Assembly: GCF_037646345.1 (NCBI RefSeq)
Contig: NZ_JBBEWR010000013.1
Coordinates: 62,001 to 126,000, forward strand
DNA: 64,000 bases
Reading direction: 5' to 3'
Source of the DNA: Ascidiimonas aurantiaca
GTDB taxonomy: Bacteria; Bacteroidota; Bacteroidia; Flavobacteriales; Flavobacteriaceae
The translations under genes and the position numbers were made by a program. The notes under the pieces were generated by a model, which did not search any database, was not told where the DNA came from, and saw only the letters and a program-made list of their open reading frames with translations. This document shows, piece by piece, positions 60,946 to 64,000 of this stretch (the first letter of the stretch is position 1; the number at the start of each line of letters is the position of its first letter).

Positions 60946-62949
60946 ATGAAAACCATAATAGAATCTCTTAAGGTTCATGCTGCGGAATCTCCGCTAAAGG
61001 CTGCTTTCCTGTTTCTGGAAAATGGAGAACATGTTAAAGAACAATGGTCTTACCAAACTCTTTTTGAGAAGGTAAAACAATTGGGTACACTACTCCGTAA
61101 AACAGGATCCCGGCATGAGAGAGCCTTATTGCTTTTTGAGGATGTTAAGCATTTTATTCCTGCATTTCTGGCATGCCAGTATGCAGATATAACTGCTGTT
61201 CCCGTATTTTTTAATAAGGGTAGCAGGCAAAGGACTAAAATGCAACTATTGGCAAAAGATGCTAAAGCTTCTCTCATCCTTACATCTTCATCTGTTGAAC
61301 CTGCTGTTCTAAAGATATTTGACGAGATCCTCATCAAAAATGAGATCCATGTTTTATCTGTAGATAAAACATCTTCCTGGCCTCGTGACTATCCAGGGCC
61401 CTCCAGTTCCACTATTTCTATTTCCTCTCATTTAGCATTTATTCAATATACCTCAGGTTCAACCGGAACCCCTAAAGGAGTAGAGGTAAGCAAGGAAAAC
61501 CTTATGCATAATCAGTTCCTTATCAGGAATGCCTTTGGCGTTACCCGGGAATCTGTTATACTTTCCTGGCTGCCGTTTCACCATGATATGGGGCTCATTG
61601 GTAATATTCTTCACTGCATATATTGTGGGTGCAGCTGCATACTCATGTCTCCATTTCATTTCATGCAAAAGCCATCACGCTGGTTGAAAGCAATAGCACA
61701 CTTTAAAGTTACGCATAGTGGAGGCCCTAATTTTGCTTATGACCTTTGTGTTGACAAGACTACTATTTCAGAAGCCCGTCAACTGGATCTTTCCGGTTGG
61801 AAAGTTGCCTATAATGGTTCGGAACCAGTAAGAGAAGAGACACTTCGTCGTTTTTCATCACATTTTGAGTCAGCAGGATTTGCAAAAGAAGCTTTTTATC
61901 CCTGTTATGGCCTGGCCGAAGCTACGTTACTGGTCTCAGGAGTTAAAGATCCTTTAGATAGACCCATAACGTATCAAAAGCAGGATGAGAGAAGTAAAAG
62001 TGGTGCTAAACTACTGGTAGGTTCCGGTAAAGTAGCAAAAGGCATGGAAGTCATTATAGTCTCCCCCGGAGAAAATAAGATTTGTAAGGAGCTACAAGAA
62101 GGTGAGATCTGTATTTACGGTGATAGCGTTACACGCGGTTACTGGGGAAAAGAGAATAACAAGGAATTTCTTACTGTAAATGGAAAACGCTATTTGCGAA
62201 GCGGGGACCTTGGTTTTTTTCATAAAGATCAACTGTTTGTAAGTGGCCGCATTAAGGAAATGCTTATTATCAGAGGCCGTAATTACTATCCGTACGATAT
62301 TGAAGAGTCCATTTCAGTAAACTTACCTGAAATAGAGACACATGGTGTAGCTGTATTTAATACCGGTATAGACGATACAAAGTTTGTAATTGCTGCCGAA
62401 CTAAAAAGAGGAGCTGTAAGAAACCGGGATCACCGGCAAACCCTTACACATATTGAAAAACTGGTGTCTTCAGAATTTGGACTCATTCCGCATGATGTCA
62501 TCCTAACCACACCGCTTAAAATACCCAGAACTACCAGCGGTAAGCTGCAGCGGGTAAAGTGCAAAATACTTTATGAAGAAGGGCAGTTGCCAAATATAGC
62601 CTCCAAACAAAAGTCTGATGATACAAAAGAAAGCTTTGTACCAAATATTCAGAAGATACAGCCTGGTGCCAATCCCAAAGAGATCGAGGCATATATTATA
62701 AGCCTCATAGAATCTAAAACCAGGCAGCAACTTACCATTTCACCCGGATACGACCCCGAACTAACCGAGTTGGGCATAGATTCTGTAAGAGCTGTAGAAC
62801 TTATTAATTATTTAAATAGCGATCTGGAGATGAATTTGGATGCCAGTACACTTTTTGAGGCACATACCCTTGGTGGTTTTTCCAGGCTTCTCGAAAACAT
62901 GCTTTGGTTAAAAAATAATCAGTCTTCTGAAAATGAAATTATTATATAA
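60946..62949 (+). CDS. Fatty acyl-AMP ligase with carrier domain
   Basis: 667 aa. An adenylation core: A3 motif YTSGSTGTPKGVE (168-180), the FAAL signature LPFHHDMGLIG (209-219), the SGDLGFF region (about 420) and GRNYYPYDIEES. The C-terminal peptidyl/acyl-carrier domain (about 575-650) has the phosphopantetheine serine in LGIDSV, S613. FAALs activate a fatty acid as acyl-AMP and load it on a carrier, so this would start a lipopeptide. The NRPS ATG is 3 bases downstream. Confidence 0.92.
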   Translation: MKTIIESLKVHAAESPLKAAFLFLENGEHVKEQWSYQTLFEKVKQLGTLLRKTGSRHERALLLFEDVKHFIPAFLACQYADITAVPVFFNKGSRQRTKMQLLAKDAKASLILTSSSVEPAVLKIFDEILIKNEIHVLSVDKTSSWPRDYPGPSSSTISISSHLAFIQYTSGSTGTPKGVEVSKENLMHNQFLIRNAFGVTRESVILSWLPFHHDMGLIGNILHCIYCGCSCILMSPFHFMQKPSRWLKAIAHFKVTHSGGPNFAYDLCVDKTTISEARQLDLSGWKVAYNGSEPVREETLRRFSSHFESAGFAKEAFYPCYGLAEATLLVSGVKDPLDRPITYQKQDERSKSGAKLLVGSGKVAKGMEVIIVSPGENKICKELQEGEICIYGDSVTRGYWGKENNKEFLTVNGKRYLRSGDLGFFHKDQLFVSGRIKEMLIIRGRNYYPYDIEESISVNLPEIETHGVAVFNTGIDDTKFVIAAELKRGAVRNRDHRQTLTHIEKLVSSEFGLIPHDVILTTPLKIPRTTSGKLQRVKCKILYEEGQLPNIASKQKSDDTKESFVPNIQKIQPGANPKEIEAYIISLIESKTRQQLTISPGYDPELTELGIDSVRAVELINYLNSDLEMNLDASTLFEAHTLGGFSRLLENMLWLKNNQSSENEIII

Positions 62950-62952
62950 TAC

Positions 62953-64000
62953 ATGATCTGGTTAATAGAAGCTTTAAAGAAATACAATGTTATACCCAAA
63001 TTTGAGAATGGGCAGCTAAAACTTGTGGGAGCCGTAGAAGAGTTACCCTCAGAACTTATTGGCAGAGTACGAGAAAAAAAAGAAGAACTCATAGCCTTTC
63101 TGAATAGCACACTTTCTCAGGGGCCAACTATAGAGCCCGTTACACATTCGGGACCTTTTAAGGCTACGAATGGACAAAAACGGCTCTGGGTTTTGTCTCA
63201 ATTTGAAGGTGCTTCTGCGGTTTACACCATAAGTTCGGCTTTCCACATAACCGGGACCTTGCAACTGGAAAAACTTAAGGAAGCTTTTGCACTTTGTGTA
63301 CAGAGACATGAATCTTTACGTACCGTTTTCAAAGAAAAAGACACGCATCTTTACCAGGAGATAAAAGAAGACATGCCTCTTGATTTTAAAGTAATTGAAG
63401 TAGATTCAGAAGAAAAAGATATCCATTTATTTCTGGAACAATGTGCTAAAAAAGCAGTACAATGGTTTTTTGACCTTGAGAACGGTCCGCTTTTAAGAAT
63501 ACGACTTTATCGTGTTAATGCTACCTCTCACACTTTAGTACTCGGAATGCATCACCTTATTAGTGACGGGGCATCGGTACAGATCCTTATGCAAGATACT
63601 TTTAGGTATTATAACATACACTTTAATTCTAAAAATGATCAGATTACCCCTTTGCAAGTGCAGTTTAAGGAGTACTCGGCGTGGAATGATAAACAACTGT
63701 CTCAAAAAGGCGACAAAGATTTTGAAGAGTTCTGGAAGAATGAATTTACACCAATACCAGAACCGTTGTCCATGCCTACGGATTTTAAACGTCCCGATAT
63801 TAAAACATTTAAAGGCTATCGATCAAGGTTTTATCTCGATTTGGGTCTTCTTGATCGTATTCAAAAGCTATGCAACCAACATAAAACAACATCTTTTAAT
63901 TTTTTCAGAGCCACCTTACAACTTTTGCTTAACAGATATTCAGGACAGGACGATATAGTTGTGGGTACGCCGGTGGCCAACCGTAACCATTACGCATGGC
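62953..64000 (+). CDS. NRPS, docking plus condensation domain (3' end outside window)
   Basis: First 349 codons of a larger gene, open to the window edge. Residues 1-50 (WLIEALKKYNVIPKFENGQL, then VREKKEELIAFL) resemble a TubC-type N-terminal docking domain. A condensation domain follows: GQKRLWVLSQFE (C1), HESLRTVFK, and the catalytic HHLISDG (200-206). It would accept the acyl chain from the FAAL carrier and join it to the first amino acid. Adenylation and later domains lie beyond the edge, so the product cannot be named. Confidence 0.9.
   Translation, partial: MIWLIEALKKYNVIPKFENGQLKLVGAVEELPSELIGRVREKKEELIAFLNSTLSQGPTIEPVTHSGPFKATNGQKRLWVLSQFEGASAVYTISSAFHITGTLQLEKLKEAFALCVQRHESLRTVFKEKDTHLYQEIKEDMPLDFKVIEVDSEEKDIHLFLEQCAKKAVQWFFDLENGPLLRIRLYRVNATSHTLVLGMHHLISDGASVQILMQDTFRYYNIHFNSKNDQITPLQVQFKEYSAWNDKQLSQKGDKDFEEFWKNEFTPIPEPLSMPTDFKRPDIKTFKGYRSRFYLDLGLLDRIQKLCNQHKTTSFNFFRATLQLLLNRYSGQDDIVVGTPVANRNHYAW

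Overview
The window comes from a member of the Bacteroidetes, most likely a marine-type Flavobacteriaceae; I cannot fix the genus. The evidence is low GC, recurrent TAnnTTTG promoter -7 boxes, GLPGLI and CarboxypepD_reg-like proteins, a PorP/SprF protein beside a protein with a type IX secretion (T9SS) C-terminal sorting domain, TM2, DUF4199 and DUF4286 proteins, and an UpxY-type NusG paralogue. No insertion sequence, CRISPR array, rRNA operon or replication origin was seen.

Layout. 1-1.1 kb: 5' part of a secreted tail-fibre-like protein, then a 62-aa RiPP-precursor-like peptide followed by a clean terminator. 1.2-5 kb: ligase-associated DNA ligase and exonuclease pair, a TerB-like protein and a DUF1353 protein. 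5-10.2 kb: a compact minus-strand cassette of an 85-aa secreted peptide, an intrinsic terminator, a 193-aa membrane-anchored protein, an HTTM protein, a CarboxypepD/TonB-receptor-like protein and a GLPGLI protein. This is one of the two most interesting loci. 10.5-36.9 kb: mostly housekeeping genes: fbp, GNAT plus aspartate kinase, an OlsF-like bifunctional acyltransferase, two tandem paralogous surface proteins, ArsR, TM2, VOC, DUF4199 and membrane-LuxR genes. A six-gene minus operon follows (DUF4286, membrane protein, rsmA, mgtE, cupin, dehydrogenase), then a TPR protein, serS, a vitamin-K-carboxylase homologue, ribF, a large secreted reprolysin-like protease with PorP/SprF, and pth, rplY and prs.

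37-46 kb: tRNA-Leu(CAA) followed by a type I restriction-modification island: a half-size S-like gene, hsdM, a Fic gene, hsdS, hsdR and a YgjP/SprT-like metalloprotease. A strong promoter with overlapping direct and inverted repeats drives the first gene. 46-53.5 kb: a glycine-zipper membrane protein, a VWA-TPR protein and an M48 protease, divergent from a TPR histidine kinase and its LuxR response regulator. 53.5-58.4 kb: a small lipoprotein, a possible HTH-like protein, and a TPR-CHAT caspase-like protease coupled to a small EACC1-like membrane protein. This looks like an immunity or cell-death module and is the second most interesting locus.

58.4-60.3 kb: a long AT-rich non-coding stretch with a nested GC-rich hairpin. 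60.3-64 kb: an UpxY/NusG antiterminator, a fatty acyl-AMP ligase with a carrier domain, and the start of an NRPS with a TubC-like docking domain and a condensation domain. This is the front end of a lipopeptide cluster cut by the window edge.

All functional calls rest on reading motifs and family resemblance by eye; no database search was possible.
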